From Streptomyces sp. R21 (GTDB taxonomy: Bacteria; Actinomycetota; Actinomycetes; Streptomycetales; Streptomycetaceae), in assembly GCF_041051975.1 (NCBI RefSeq), contig NZ_CP163435.1, positions 2,728,001-2,792,000 on the forward strand: DNA of 64,000 nt, written 5' to 3'. Under the pieces are notes generated by a model. That model had not been told where the DNA came from. It did not search any database and was given only the letters and a program-made list of their open reading frames with translations. A program made the position numbers and the translations under genes. Shown piece after piece: positions 43,403 to 51,998 of this stretch; positions within the stretch are counted from its first letter, which is position 1; the number at the start of each line of letters is the position of its first letter.

Positions 43403-45451
43403 TCAGCTCTTGCCGCTGTGCTCCTTCGCCCGCTCCTCCGCGGGCCCCCGGCGCACCGCACCCGGCGCGTTCCACTCCTGGCGCCGGCGTGCCCGCAGCT
43501 TGGCGCGCTCGGAGGACTCCAGCTGGTAGGGCACCGAGGTCACCATGACGCCGGGGGTGAACAGCAGGCGCCCCTTGAGCCGCAGGGCGCTCTGGTTGTG
43601 CAGCAGGTGCTCGTACCAGTGGCCGACCACGTACTCGGGGATGATCACGGACACCGCGTCGCGCGGCGACTCCTTGCGCAGCCCCTTCACGTACTCGATG
43701 ATCGGCCGCGTGATCTCGCGGTAGGGCGAGTCGAGGACCTTCAGGGGTACGTCGATGCCGCGCCGCTCCCACTCCTCGCGCAGCAGCTTGGTCTCCGCCG
43801 GGTCGACGTTGACGGTGAGCGCCTCCAGGGTGTCCGAGCGCATCAGTTTGGCGTAGGCCAGGGCGCGCAGGGTGGGGCGGTGGATCTTGGAGATCAGGAC
43901 GACCGAGTGGACCCGGGACGGCCGGACGCTGTCGTCGCTCGGGCCCTCGGGGGCCGCGATCTCCTCGGCGACCCGGTCGTAGTGCTTACGGATCGCGGTC
44001 ATCGTCGCGTAGAAGATCACCATGCCGAGCAGGGCGACCCAGGCGCCGTGCGTGAACTTGGTGACGAGGACGACGACCAGGACCAGGCCCGTGAAGAACG
44101 CGCCGAAGGCGTTGATCGCCCGCGAGCGGACCATGTGGCGGCGCTTGGCCTGGTCCTTCTCCGTCGCGAGGTGGCGGTTCCAGTGCCGGACCATGCCGGT
44201 CTGGCTGAGCGTGAAGGAGACGAACACGCCGACGATGTAGAGCTGGATCAGCCGCGTCGAGTCGGCGCCGTAGATGATGACGAGCATGGTCGCCGCGCCC
44301 GCGAGCAGCACGATGCCGTTGGAGAAGGCGAGGCGGTCGCCGCGGGTGTGCAGCTGGCGGGGCAGGTAGCGGTCCTGGGCGAGGATCGAGCCGAGCAGCG
44401 GGAAGCCGTTGTACGCCGTGTTGGCCGCGAGGAACAGGACCAGCGCGGTGGCGGCGGCGAGGACGATGAACAGGAAGCTGCCCTTGCCGAAGACGGCCTC
44501 GGCGACCTGTGAGATCACCGGGTTCTGCACGTAGTCGGAACCGATCGCGACGCCGTTGTGGATCAGGTCGGTGGCCGGGTTCTCGGCCATCCGGACCTTG
44601 GTCGTCATGGCGAGCGCGATGATGCCGCAGAACATGGTGACGGCGAGCAGGCCCATCGCGGCCAGCGTGGTCGCGGCGTTCTTCGACTTGGGCTTGCGGA
44701 AGGCCGGGACGCCGTTGGAGATCGCCTCGACGCCGGTGAGCGCGGCACAGCCGGAGGAGAAGGCGCGCAGCAGCAGGAAGACCAGGGCGAACCCGGCGAG
44801 CCCCTGGTGCTCGGCCTTGATGTGATAGTCGGCGGTCGGCGCCTTCATGGTGTCATCGAGGACGAGTCCGCGGAACGCACCCCAGGCGATCATGATGAAG
44901 ACGCCCGCCACGAAGACGTACGTCGGGATCGCGAAGAGCTTTCCGGACTCCTTGACTCCGCGCAGGTTCATCAGCGTGAGCAGCACGATGACTATGACGG
45001 CGCACAGCACCTTGTGCTCGACGACGAAGGGCACCGCGGAGCCGAGGTTCTCGATGCCGGAGGCGATCGACACGGCGACGGTGAGGACGTAGTCGACGAG
45101 CAGGGCACTGGCGACCGTGAGACCCGCCCTGGGGCCGAGGTTGGTGTTGGCCACCTCGTAGTCGCCGCCGCCGCTCGGGTAGGCGTGCACGTTCTGCCGG
45201 TAGGAGGCGACCACCGTGAACATCAGCACGACGACCGCGACCGCGATCCAGGGGCTGAAGTGGTAGGCCGACACGCCCGCGATGGAGAGGACCAGCAGCA
45301 CTTCTCCGGGTGCGTACGCCACGGAGGAGAGCGGGTCGGAGGCGAAGACGGGGAGTGCGATGCGCTTCGGCAGAAGCGTTTCCCCGAGCCGGTCGCTGCG
45401 CAGTGCGCGCCCGATCAGGATCCGTTTGGGCACGTCGGTCAGTTTGGACAC
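43403..45451 (-). CDS. APC-superfamily permease, KimA-like potassium transporter
   Basis: A 682-aa protein. About twelve membrane helices (~residues 35-470) are followed by a cytosolic domain of ~200 residues. Diagnostic parts are LALPV-like IALPVFASDPLSSVAYAPGEVLLVLS, SYRQNVHAYPSGGGDYEVANTNLGPRAGL and ALLVDYVLTVAVSIASGIENLGS; the same wording appears in Bacillus KimA, a high-affinity K+/H+ symporter controlled by c-di-AMP. Two TrkA proteins are encoded divergently, which supports K+ as the substrate over amino acids. No c-di-AMP riboswitch pattern is evident in the 183-bp upstream gap. Confidence 0.8.
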   Translation of the reverse strand: MSKLTDVPKRILIGRALRSDRLGETLLPKRIALPVFASDPLSSVAYAPGEVLLVLSIAGVSAYHFSPWIAVAVVVLMFTVVASYRQNVHAYPSGGGDYEVANTNLGPRAGLTVASALLVDYVLTVAVSIASGIENLGSAVPFVVEHKVLCAVIVIVLLTLMNLRGVKESGKLFAIPTYVFVAGVFIMIAWGAFRGLVLDDTMKAPTADYHIKAEHQGLAGFALVFLLLRAFSSGCAALTGVEAISNGVPAFRKPKSKNAATTLAAMGLLAVTMFCGIIALAMTTKVRMAENPATDLIHNGVAIGSDYVQNPVISQVAEAVFGKGSFLFIVLAAATALVLFLAANTAYNGFPLLGSILAQDRYLPRQLHTRGDRLAFSNGIVLLAGAATMLVIIYGADSTRLIQLYIVGVFVSFTLSQTGMVRHWNRHLATEKDQAKRRHMVRSRAINAFGAFFTGLVLVVVLVTKFTHGAWVALLGMVIFYATMTAIRKHYDRVAEEIAAPEGPSDDSVRPSRVHSVVLISKIHRPTLRALAYAKLMRSDTLEALTVNVDPAETKLLREEWERRGIDVPLKVLDSPYREITRPIIEYVKGLRKESPRDAVSVIIPEYVVGHWYEHLLHNQSALRLKGRLLFTPGVMVTSVPYQLESSERAKLRARRRQEWNAPGAVRRGPAEERAKEHSGKS

Positions 45452-45634
45452 GCAGAGGATCGTATGCGTTCGAACGAGGGGTCGCCCACCCTCCCCGCCC
45501 TAGTAGTGCCCTAGCGGCCCGGAGTCTGCTCTCCGAGTGAAATCGCGGAGGGGTCCGGCTGCGGATTCCGCAGGTGGTCGGATCCGCATGTCTATATGAC
45601 AAAACCCCGCCCGTTTTCCCCTGATGGAGGTTCC

Positions 45635-45730
45635 ATGCACACGACTGCTGAGCTCATCGGCGCCGCCGCCGGACTCGTCGGCCTCGGATTCCTGACACTT
45701 GCCAGCGTGCGCAGCATCAGTCGCCGCTGA
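45635..45730 (+). CDS. 31-aa single-pass membrane peptide
   Basis: MHTTAELIGA to SVRSISRR. ATGGAGG lies 5 nt upstream of the ATG, and the frame is closed by TGA at 45728. The segment LIGAAAGLVGLGFLTLASV forms one hydrophobic helix, followed by a positively charged RSISRR end (cytosolic by the positive-inside rule). Position between a K+ permease and trkA genes recalls small stabilising subunits such as KdpF, but no sequence relation is apparent. Confidence 0.6.
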   Translation: MHTTAELIGAAAGLVGLGFLTLASVRSISRR

Positions 45731-45885
45731 TCGTCGGGGCCGGCCATCGACCCAACACCGGAAAGCTGCAGGCGAGTGTGCACAGGGGTGCCCGCCGTGG
45801 ACCGTGCGTGTGTACCTTGGGCGGCGGTCTGAGACCCTGTTAAGACCAAGTCAACGTCTCTTGACATCGGATCGGAAGGACGGTC

Positions 45886-46557
45886 GTGCACATCGTCATC
45901 ATGGGCTGCGGAAGAGTAGGTTCCGCTCTTGCCCAGACCTTGGAGCAACAGGGGCACACGGTCGCCGTGATCGACCAGGACCCCACCGCCTTCCGACGAC
46001 TGGGCTCCGGGTTCGGCGGCCGTCGTGTCACTGGAGTGGGCTTCGACCAGGACACCCTGCGCGAAGCGGGCATCGAGGAGGCGGGCGCGTTCGCGGCCGT
46101 CTCCAGCGGTGACAACTCGAACATCATCGCCGCCCGGGTGGCCCGCGAGATGTTCGGCATCGAGAACGTGGCGGCGCGGATCTACGACCCCCGCCGCGCC
46201 GAGGTCTACCAGCGCCTGGGCATCCCGACCGTCGCCACCGTCCGCTGGACGGCCGACCAGATGCTGCGCCGTCTGCTGCCCTCGGGGGCCGAGCCGCTGT
46301 GGCGCGACCCCACGGGCGGCGTCCAGCTCGCCGAGGTGCACGCCTCCGCGGCGTGGGTGGGCCACAAGATCAGCCGGCTCCAGGACGAGACCGGTGTGCG
46401 TGTGGCGTTCCTCACCCGGCTGGGCGAGGCGATGCTGCCCTCGTCCCAGACGGTGCTGCAGGAGGGCGACCTCGTGCACGTGATGATGCGTACGGACGAC
46501 GTGGACAAGGTCGAGGCGGCGTTCGCCAAGGGTCCTGAAGAGGAGGGCGGGCACTGA
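45886..46557 (+). CDS. TrkA family potassium uptake regulatory protein (first of two)
   Basis: A 223-aa protein. The RCK_N Rossmann domain (~1-125) has IVIMGCGRVGSALAQTLEQQGHTVAVIDQDP (GxGxxG, acidic Asp) and SSGDNSNIIAARVAREM. RCK_C (~140-215) has WVGHKISRLQDETGVRVAFLTRLGEAMLP and EGDLVHVMMRTDD. TrkA binds NAD(H)/ATP and gates K+ channels or symporters. GTG start; it ends TGATG with the second trkA gene (1-bp overlap), so both are co-translated. The membrane partner is probably the divergent KimA-like permease. Confidence 0.9.
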   Translation: MHIVIMGCGRVGSALAQTLEQQGHTVAVIDQDPTAFRRLGSGFGGRRVTGVGFDQDTLREAGIEEAGAFAAVSSGDNSNIIAARVAREMFGIENVAARIYDPRRAEVYQRLGIPTVATVRWTADQMLRRLLPSGAEPLWRDPTGGVQLAEVHASAAWVGHKISRLQDETGVRVAFLTRLGEAMLPSSQTVLQEGDLVHVMMRTDDVDKVEAAFAKGPEEEGGH

Positions 46558-47234
46558 TGAGGGTCGCCATTGCCGGCGCCGGCGCCGTGGGCCGCTCGAT
46601 CGCGGGCGAACTGCTGGAGAACGGCCACGAGATCCTGCTGATCGACAAGGCGCCGACCGCCATCTCGGTCGAGCGCGTCCCGCAGGCGGAGTGGCTGCTC
46701 GCCGACGCCTGCGAGATCACCTCGCTCGACGAGGCGGCGCTCCAGCGCTGCAACGTGGTCATCGCGGCCACCGGTGACGACAAGGTCAACCTCGTCGTCT
46801 CGCTGCTCGCGAAGACCGAGTACGGGGTCCCGCGGGTCGTCGCCCGCGTCAACAACCCCAAGAACGAATGGCTGTTCAACGAGTCGTGGGGCGTGGACGT
46901 CGCCGTCTCCACCCCGCGCCTCATGTCGGCCCTGGTCGAGGAGGCCGTCAGCGTCGGCGACCTCGTCCGCCTGCTCCGCTTCAGCCACGGCGACGCCAAC
47001 CTGGTCGAGCTGACGCTGCCGGAGGAGTCGGCGCTGGCCGGCACCCAGGTCGGCGACGTGGAGTGGCCCGAGGACACGTCACTGGTCACCATCATCCGCG
47101 GCACCCGCGTCCTGACGCCCTCCAAGGAGGACTCCCTGGAGGCCGGCGACGAGCTCCTCTTCGTGGCCGCCCAGGCCCGCGAGGAGCAGCTGGAGGACCT
47201 GCTGTCGGTGCGCCGCGAGGACACGTCGAGCTAG
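46557..47234 (+). CDS. TrkA family potassium uptake regulatory protein (second)
   Basis: A 225-aa paralogue of the previous gene: VAIAGAGAVGRSIAGELLENGHEILLIDKAP (RCK_N with GxGxxG and Asp), ATGDDKVNLVVSLLAKTEYGVPRVVARVNNPKNEWLF, and an RCK_C part with GTQVGDVEWPEDTSLVTIIRGTRVLTPSKEDSLEAGDELLFVA. A pair of TrkA proteins coded in tandem suggests a hetero-oligomeric gating ring. It ends at a 50-bp perfect palindrome. Confidence 0.9.
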   Translation: MRVAIAGAGAVGRSIAGELLENGHEILLIDKAPTAISVERVPQAEWLLADACEITSLDEAALQRCNVVIAATGDDKVNLVVSLLAKTEYGVPRVVARVNNPKNEWLFNESWGVDVAVSTPRLMSALVEEAVSVGDLVRLLRFSHGDANLVELTLPEESALAGTQVGDVEWPEDTSLVTIIRGTRVLTPSKEDSLEAGDELLFVAAQAREEQLEDLLSVRREDTSS

Positions 47235-47242
47235 ACGGTTCC

Positions 47243-47292
47243 GCTACGAGGAGGGGGCGCCCGGAGATCTCCGGGCGCCCCCTCCTCGTAGC
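47243..47292. terminator. 50-bp perfect palindrome, bidirectional terminator
   Basis: Left arm GCTACGAGGAGGGGGCGCCC continues to GGAGA, and the right arm is its exact complement, with no loop nucleotides (centre 47267/47268). It lies 9 bp after the second trkA stop and 12 bp before the convergent DUF3159 stop codon. Confidence 0.85.
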
Positions 47293-47303
47293 TACGGAAG
47301 TGG

Positions 47304-48059
47304 TTACGCCTCGCGGCGGTGGCGGGCCGGCGTGGTCTCGCCGCGCTCCTCGGCGAGCGCGGCCTTGCGCTCCTTCTCGGCCTGCTCCTCGGCCTCCATC
47401 TCGGCGAACACGTCGATCGGCGCGGGCGCCTTGGCCAGGAAGACCCAGGTGAGCCAGACGGCGAGCAGGAACGGCGGGATCTTCAACGCGATGAGCACCC
47501 AGCCGAGTTGGGCGGTGTTGGCCCACCAGTACAGCGGGAAGAGGATCGCGCACTTGGCGAGCAGGATCAGGCCCCAGGCCCAACTGGCCTTCGCGTACGC
47601 CTTCTTGCGGCCGGGGTTGCGGGTGCGCCAGGAGAGGTTCTCCTTGAAGACCGGGCCGAGGATCAGTCCGATCAGCGGGACACCGCACAGGGTCGTGACG
47701 ATGTACGCCACCGCCAGGCCCAGCGTGTAGAGCATGCCCGGCAGGTAGAAGTCCTTGGCGTTGCCGGTCATCATCGCGAAGACCACACCGAAGGCGACAC
47801 CGAAGACACCGCTGAAGGCGTGCTTGACGGTGTCCTTCATGGCGAGCCGGACGACGACGAGCAGCAGGGACACCGCGAGGGCGGCGATCGCCGACCAGTG
47901 CAGGTCCTTGTTGATCGTGAAGATGGTCACGAAGAGGAGGCCGGGCACCACCGTCTCGACCATTCCGCGGAGTCCGCCGAACGCCTCGAAGAGCGCGGCC
48001 TCGGTCACCGCCCGGGCGTCCTGCTGGGGGTCTTCGGTCGGCTTGTCGAGCGACGTCAC
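47304..48059 (-). CDS. DUF3159 membrane protein
   Basis: A 251-aa protein with about six helices (ETVVPGLLFVTIFTI, AIAALAVSLLLVVVRLAM, FSGVFGVAFGVVFAMMTG, MLYTLGLAVAYIVTTL, GLILLAKCAILFPLYWWA, PPFLLAVWLTWVFLA). The conserved FGGLRGMVETVVPGL and KDFYLPGMLYTLG mark the DUF3159 family of actinobacteria. The charged C-terminal tail (EAEEQAEKERKAALAEERG) is cytosolic. Function is unknown. It starts 3 bp after the OB-fold gene, so they form an operon. Confidence 0.88.
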   Translation of the reverse strand: MTSLDKPTEDPQQDARAVTEAALFEAFGGLRGMVETVVPGLLFVTIFTINKDLHWSAIAALAVSLLLVVVRLAMKDTVKHAFSGVFGVAFGVVFAMMTGNAKDFYLPGMLYTLGLAVAYIVTTLCGVPLIGLILGPVFKENLSWRTRNPGRKKAYAKASWAWGLILLAKCAILFPLYWWANTAQLGWVLIALKIPPFLLAVWLTWVFLAKAPAPIDVFAEMEAEEQAEKERKAALAEERGETTPARHRREA

Positions 48060-48062
48060 CGG

Positions 48063-48461
48063 CTACTCCCGTCCAAGCGGTCTCAGTTCGTACTTCGGGT
48101 TGAACAGCACCCTACGGCCTCGGCTCATGGAGATGCGGCCGGACGCGATCAGCTTGCGCCCGGGCTCTATGCCCACGATGGAACGGCGGCCGAGCCACAC
48201 CACGTCCAGGGCTGCCGAGCCGTCGAACAACTCGGCCTCCAGGGCCGGGACTCCGGCCCGTGGACGCAGAGTGACCGTGCGCAAGGTACCAGTAACCGTG
48301 ACGATCTGGCGGTCGTGGCAGTCGCCGATACGCGTACAGCCCGCGGTCTCGGCGTCCTCACGCAGCTCCTCGGACTCCAGGTCCTCCTGGGACGAGGAGA
48401 GCCGGTCCATCATGCGCCGGAACCGGCCCACCGGCTTTTCGGAACGAGGAACAGCACTCAT
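48063..48461 (-). CDS. OB-fold nucleic acid-binding domain protein
   Basis: A 132-aa protein. Residues ~45-130 form an OB fold: RIGDCHDRQIVTVTGTLRTVTLRP, ALEAELFDGSAALDVVWLGRRSIVGIEPGRKLIASGRIS. It resembles the RecG-wedge/tRNA_anti-like OB domains found singly in actinobacteria. The N-terminus is charged and helical (RFRRMMDRLSSSQEDLESEELREDAE). It is operonic with the DUF3159 gene (3-bp gap). No enzymatic domain is seen. Confidence 0.85.
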   Translation of the reverse strand: MSAVPRSEKPVGRFRRMMDRLSSSQEDLESEELREDAETAGCTRIGDCHDRQIVTVTGTLRTVTLRPRAGVPALEAELFDGSAALDVVWLGRRSIVGIEPGRKLIASGRISMSRGRRVLFNPKYELRPLGRE

Positions 48462-48560
48462 ACCGAAAGCGTACCGGGGTGCGCTGACACGAACGTACCC
48501 GCAGGGCCCGATCCGAACCGGCGTGCGACTACCCCGTGCCGGTCCGCCCGACGGCCCGGC

Positions 48561-49244
48561 TCACTTCTCGAACCGGTACCCCATCCCCGCCTCCGTGATG
48601 AAGTGCTTCGGATGCGAAGGATCGGCCTCCAGCTTGCGGCGCAGCTGTGCCATGTACACGCGCAGATAGTTCGTCTCCGTGCCGTACGACGGCCCCCACA
48701 CCTCCTGGAGCAGCTGCTTCTGGCTGACCAGGCGGCCCGTGTTGCGCACCAGCACCTCCAGCAGGTGCCACTCCGTGGGGGTCAGGCGGACGTCGCGTCC
48801 GTCGCGGTGGACCTTCTTGGCGGCCAGGTCGACGCTGAAGTCCTCGGTGTCCACGATCACGTCGTCCCCGTCACCCCCGGTGGGCTCCGCGCGACGGACG
48901 GCGGCGCGCAGCCGGGCCAGCAGCTCGTCCATGCCGAACGGCTTGGTGACGTAGTCGTCGGCGCCCGCGTCGAGCGCCTCGACCTTCTCGTCGGAGGAGT
49001 GACGGGCGGAGAGCACCAGGATCGGCACCCGGGTCCAGCCGCGCAGCCCCTTGATCACCTCGACGCCGTCCATGTCGGGCAGTCCCAGGTCGAGCACGAC
49101 GACGTCGGGATGACGAGCGGCGGCGGCCTGGAGCGCACCGGCTCCGTCGGCGGCCGAGTCGACCTCGTACTTGCGTGCCTTCAGGTTGATCACGAGGGCG
49201 CGCACGATCTGCGGCTCGTCGTCGACCACGAGCACCCGGGTCAT
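48561..49244 (-). CDS. kdpE: Response regulator, KdpE-like
   Basis: A 227-aa OmpR-family regulator. Receiver ~1-118 with VLVVDDEP, the phosphoacceptor D52 in VVVLDLGLP, S/T in LVLSAR and the K of VTKPF. Winged helix ~130-227 with LTPTEWHLLEVLVRNTGRLVSQKQLLQEVWGPSYGTETNYLRVYMAQLRRKLE and a final GMGYRF. Closest in form to KdpE, which activates kdpFABC at low K+. It overlaps kdpD by 4 bp (ATGA). No kdpFABC operon is in the window. Confidence 0.9.
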   Translation of the reverse strand: MTRVLVVDDEPQIVRALVINLKARKYEVDSAADGAGALQAAAARHPDVVVLDLGLPDMDGVEVIKGLRGWTRVPILVLSARHSSDEKVEALDAGADDYVTKPFGMDELLARLRAAVRRAEPTGGDGDDVIVDTEDFSVDLAAKKVHRDGRDVRLTPTEWHLLEVLVRNTGRLVSQKQLLQEVWGPSYGTETNYLRVYMAQLRRKLEADPSHPKHFITEAGMGYRFEK

Positions 49245-51832
49245 CTGGTGTGCCTTTCTGCTGTTCCTGCTGTCCCTGCTGTCCCTACCGTCACTGCTGT
49301 CGCTGCCGTCTCTGCCGCGGTGGCGAGGTCCGGCCGGCCGCCCGCGGCGCGGAGCGTGAGCACCATGGTGAGTCCGCCGCCGGGGGTGTCCTCGGCGTTC
49401 AGTGTGCCGCCCATGGCTTCGGCGAAGCCGCGGGCGACCGCGAGGCCGAGGCCGACGCCGGCGCCGCGCGGGGCGTCGCCGTAGCGCTGGAAGGGCGCGA
49501 AGATGCGGTCCTTGGCCTCGTCGGGAACCCCGGGGCCGCGGTCCACGACCCGCACCTCCACCCGATCGGCCATGGCGCTCGCCGCCACCAGGACCTGTTC
49601 GCCGGCGGGGCTGTACTTGACGGCGTTCTCGACGAGATTGGCGACAGACCGCTCCAGCAGCCCCGGGTCCACCGCCACCATGGGCAGGGTCTCCGGGATC
49701 TCCAGGTCGACGCTGTCCTCGGGTACGCCGCCGAGCGCCATCGGCACCACCTCGTCGAGGTCGATCTCGCGGATCAGCGGACTGACCGTGCCGGTCTGGA
49801 GGCGGGACATGTCGAGCAGGTTGCCCACCAGGTGGTCGAGGCGGTCGGCGCCGTCCTCGATGCCGGCCAGCAGCTCCGCCTGGTCCTCCTCCGACCAGGA
49901 CACGTCGTCGGAGCGCAGCGAGGACACGGCGGCCTTGATGCCCGCGAGCGGGGTGCGCAGATCATGGCTCACGGCGGCCAGCAGGGCCGTGCGGATGCGG
50001 TTGCCCTCGGCGAGCGTGCGGGCCTGGTCGGCCTCGTGCTGGAGGCGCTGGCGGTCCAGGACCACGGCGGCCTGGGCGGCGAACGCGGCCAGTACCCGGC
50101 GGTCCGAGGCCGGCAGCACCCGGCCGGACAGCGCGAGCGCCATGTGGTCGCCGACGGGCATGTCCACGTCGGCGTCCTCGGGCCGCTCGACCTGCGGGCG
50201 TGTGCCGACGCTGCCCGCGCAGGTCCACGGCTCGACGTCGCTCACCCGCTCCAGCAGGGCCACCGACTCCATCCCGAAGGTCTCCCGGACCCGCTCGAGG
50301 AGGGCCTCCAGGCTGGTCTCGCCGCGCAGCACGCTGCCCGCGAGGAAGGAGAGGATCTCCGACTCGGCGCGCAGCCGGGCCGCCTGATGCGTACGCCGGG
50401 CCGCCAGGTCCACCACCGACGCGACCGACACCCCGACCCCCACGAAGATCGCCAGCGCGAGCACGTTCTTCGGGTCGGCGATCGTGATGCGGTGCACCGG
50501 CGGCGTGAAGTACCAGTTCAGCAGCAGGGAACCGAACGCCGCCGAGGCCAGCGCCGGGAAGAGACCGCCGAGCAGCGCCGCCGCCACCGTCAGCGTCAGG
50601 AACAGCAGCACGTCGTTGGCCAGACCGAGGTGAACAGTGCTCAGCAGCACCGTGAGTACCACCGGGCCGGCCAGCCCCACCAGCCAGCCCCAGATGATCC
50701 GGGCCCGCCCGAGCCGCGCGCCCCGGGTAACCGGAAGGCCGCGCCCCTTGGCGACCTCCTCGTGCGTGACGATGTGGACGTCGAGGTCGGGGCCGGAGTC
50801 GCGGGCCACCGTCGCGCCGACGCCCGGCCCGAAGACGTACTGCCAGGTCTTGCGGCGCGAGGAGCCGAGGACGATCTGTGTGGCGTTGACGCCGCGTGCG
50901 AAGTCGAGGAGCGCGGCCGGGATGTCGTCGCCGACGACGTGGTGGAAGGTGCCGCCGAGGTCCTCGACCAGGGTCCGCTGGACAGCCAGCTCCTTCGGCG
51001 AAGCGGACGTCAGCCCGTCACTGCGGGCGATATACACGGCGAGCACCTCACCGCCCGCACCCTTCTCCGCGAGCCGCGCGGCCCGCCGGATCAGCGTCCG
51101 CCCCTCCGGACCCCCGGTCAGCCCGACCACGATCCGCTCCCGCGAACCCCAGATCTTCGACACCCGGTGCTCACTGCGGTACTCCGTCAGGTACTCGTCC
51201 ACCCGGTCGGCCACCCACAACAGCGCCAACTCCCGCAACGCCGTCAGATTCCCCGGCCGGAAATAGTTCGACAGCGCCGCATCGACCTTGTCCGGCTTGT
51301 AGATGTTGCCGTGCGCCATCCGCCGACGCAGCGCCGGCGGCGACATGTCGACCAACTCGATCTGATCCGCCCGCCGCACCACCTCGTCCGGCACCGTCTC
51401 CCGCTGCCGCACCCCGGTGATCGACTCCACCACGTCACCCAGCGACTCCAGATGCTGGATATTGACCGTCGACACGACATCGATACCGGCCGCCAGCAAC
51501 TCCTCCACGTCCTGCCACCGCTTGTCATTACGGGACCCGGGAATGTTCGTGTGCGCCAGCTCGTCCACCAGCGCAACGGCGGGCCGCCGGGCCAGCACCG
51601 CGTCCACGTCCATCTCCGTGAACACCGAACCCCGGTAGTCGATCTCCTTGCGCGGCACCTGCTCCAGACCGTGCAGCATCACCTCGGTACGCGGCCGGTG
51701 GTGATGCTCCACGAAAGCGACCACACAGTCCGTACCCCGCTCCACACGACGATGCGCCTCCGACAGCATCGCGTACGTCTTGCCCACGCCCGGTGCCGCA
51801 CCGAGATAGATCCGAAGCTTGCCGCGTCCCAT
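49241..51832 (-). CDS. kdpD: Sensor histidine kinase KdpD
   Basis: An 863-aa KdpD. N-terminal KdpD domain ~1-210 with Walker A GAAPGVGKT (11-19) and VDELAHTNIPGSRN; a USP-like domain ~230-360; four membrane helices ~385-480 (WLVGLAGPVVLTVLLSTV onward, LLNWYFTPPVHRITIADP); GAF-like ~505-605; HisKA with H623 in AVSHDLRTPL; HATPase with NLVENAVKYSPAG and GVGLGLAVARGFAEAMGG. It senses low K+ and, in characterised systems, c-di-AMP through the USP domain. The C-terminus carries an unusual ATAAETAATAVTVGTAGTAG tail coded by CTG-rich short repeats (49254-49315). Confidence 0.93.
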   Translation of the reverse strand: MGRGKLRIYLGAAPGVGKTYAMLSEAHRRVERGTDCVVAFVEHHHRPRTEVMLHGLEQVPRKEIDYRGSVFTEMDVDAVLARRPAVALVDELAHTNIPGSRNDKRWQDVEELLAAGIDVVSTVNIQHLESLGDVVESITGVRQRETVPDEVVRRADQIELVDMSPPALRRRMAHGNIYKPDKVDAALSNYFRPGNLTALRELALLWVADRVDEYLTEYRSEHRVSKIWGSRERIVVGLTGGPEGRTLIRRAARLAEKGAGGEVLAVYIARSDGLTSASPKELAVQRTLVEDLGGTFHHVVGDDIPAALLDFARGVNATQIVLGSSRRKTWQYVFGPGVGATVARDSGPDLDVHIVTHEEVAKGRGLPVTRGARLGRARIIWGWLVGLAGPVVLTVLLSTVHLGLANDVLLFLTLTVAAALLGGLFPALASAAFGSLLLNWYFTPPVHRITIADPKNVLALAIFVGVGVSVASVVDLAARRTHQAARLRAESEILSFLAGSVLRGETSLEALLERVRETFGMESVALLERVSDVEPWTCAGSVGTRPQVERPEDADVDMPVGDHMALALSGRVLPASDRRVLAAFAAQAAVVLDRQRLQHEADQARTLAEGNRIRTALLAAVSHDLRTPLAGIKAAVSSLRSDDVSWSEEDQAELLAGIEDGADRLDHLVGNLLDMSRLQTGTVSPLIREIDLDEVVPMALGGVPEDSVDLEIPETLPMVAVDPGLLERSVANLVENAVKYSPAGEQVLVAASAMADRVEVRVVDRGPGVPDEAKDRIFAPFQRYGDAPRGAGVGLGLAVARGFAEAMGGTLNAEDTPGGGLTMVLTLRAAGGRPDLATAAETAATAVTVGTAGTAGTAERHTR

Positions 51833-51998
51833 GGCCCCATTGTCTTCCCGGCACAGCCGTCTTCCTGTCGCAGCCGTGCACGCTGCGTCGACCTTACGGC
51901 CAATAATCTCGACAAAAGGGACAGTCGGCTGGTCGGAGGGCGTATTTGACGCAACCCTGACGGGCCGTGACCATGGCGGGCCCCGGACGGTGACCGGG

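Noticed and set aside
45452..45634. c-di-AMP (ydaO-type) riboswitch upstream of the KimA-like permease
   Set aside because: Bacillus kimA has one, but the gap is short and I could not recognise the conserved riboswitch core by eye. A covariance-model search of 45452-45634 would decide it.
49254..49315. CTG-rich microsatellite as a separate repeat locus
   Set aside because: It codes the low-complexity C-terminal tail of KdpD in frame; noted there rather than as an element.
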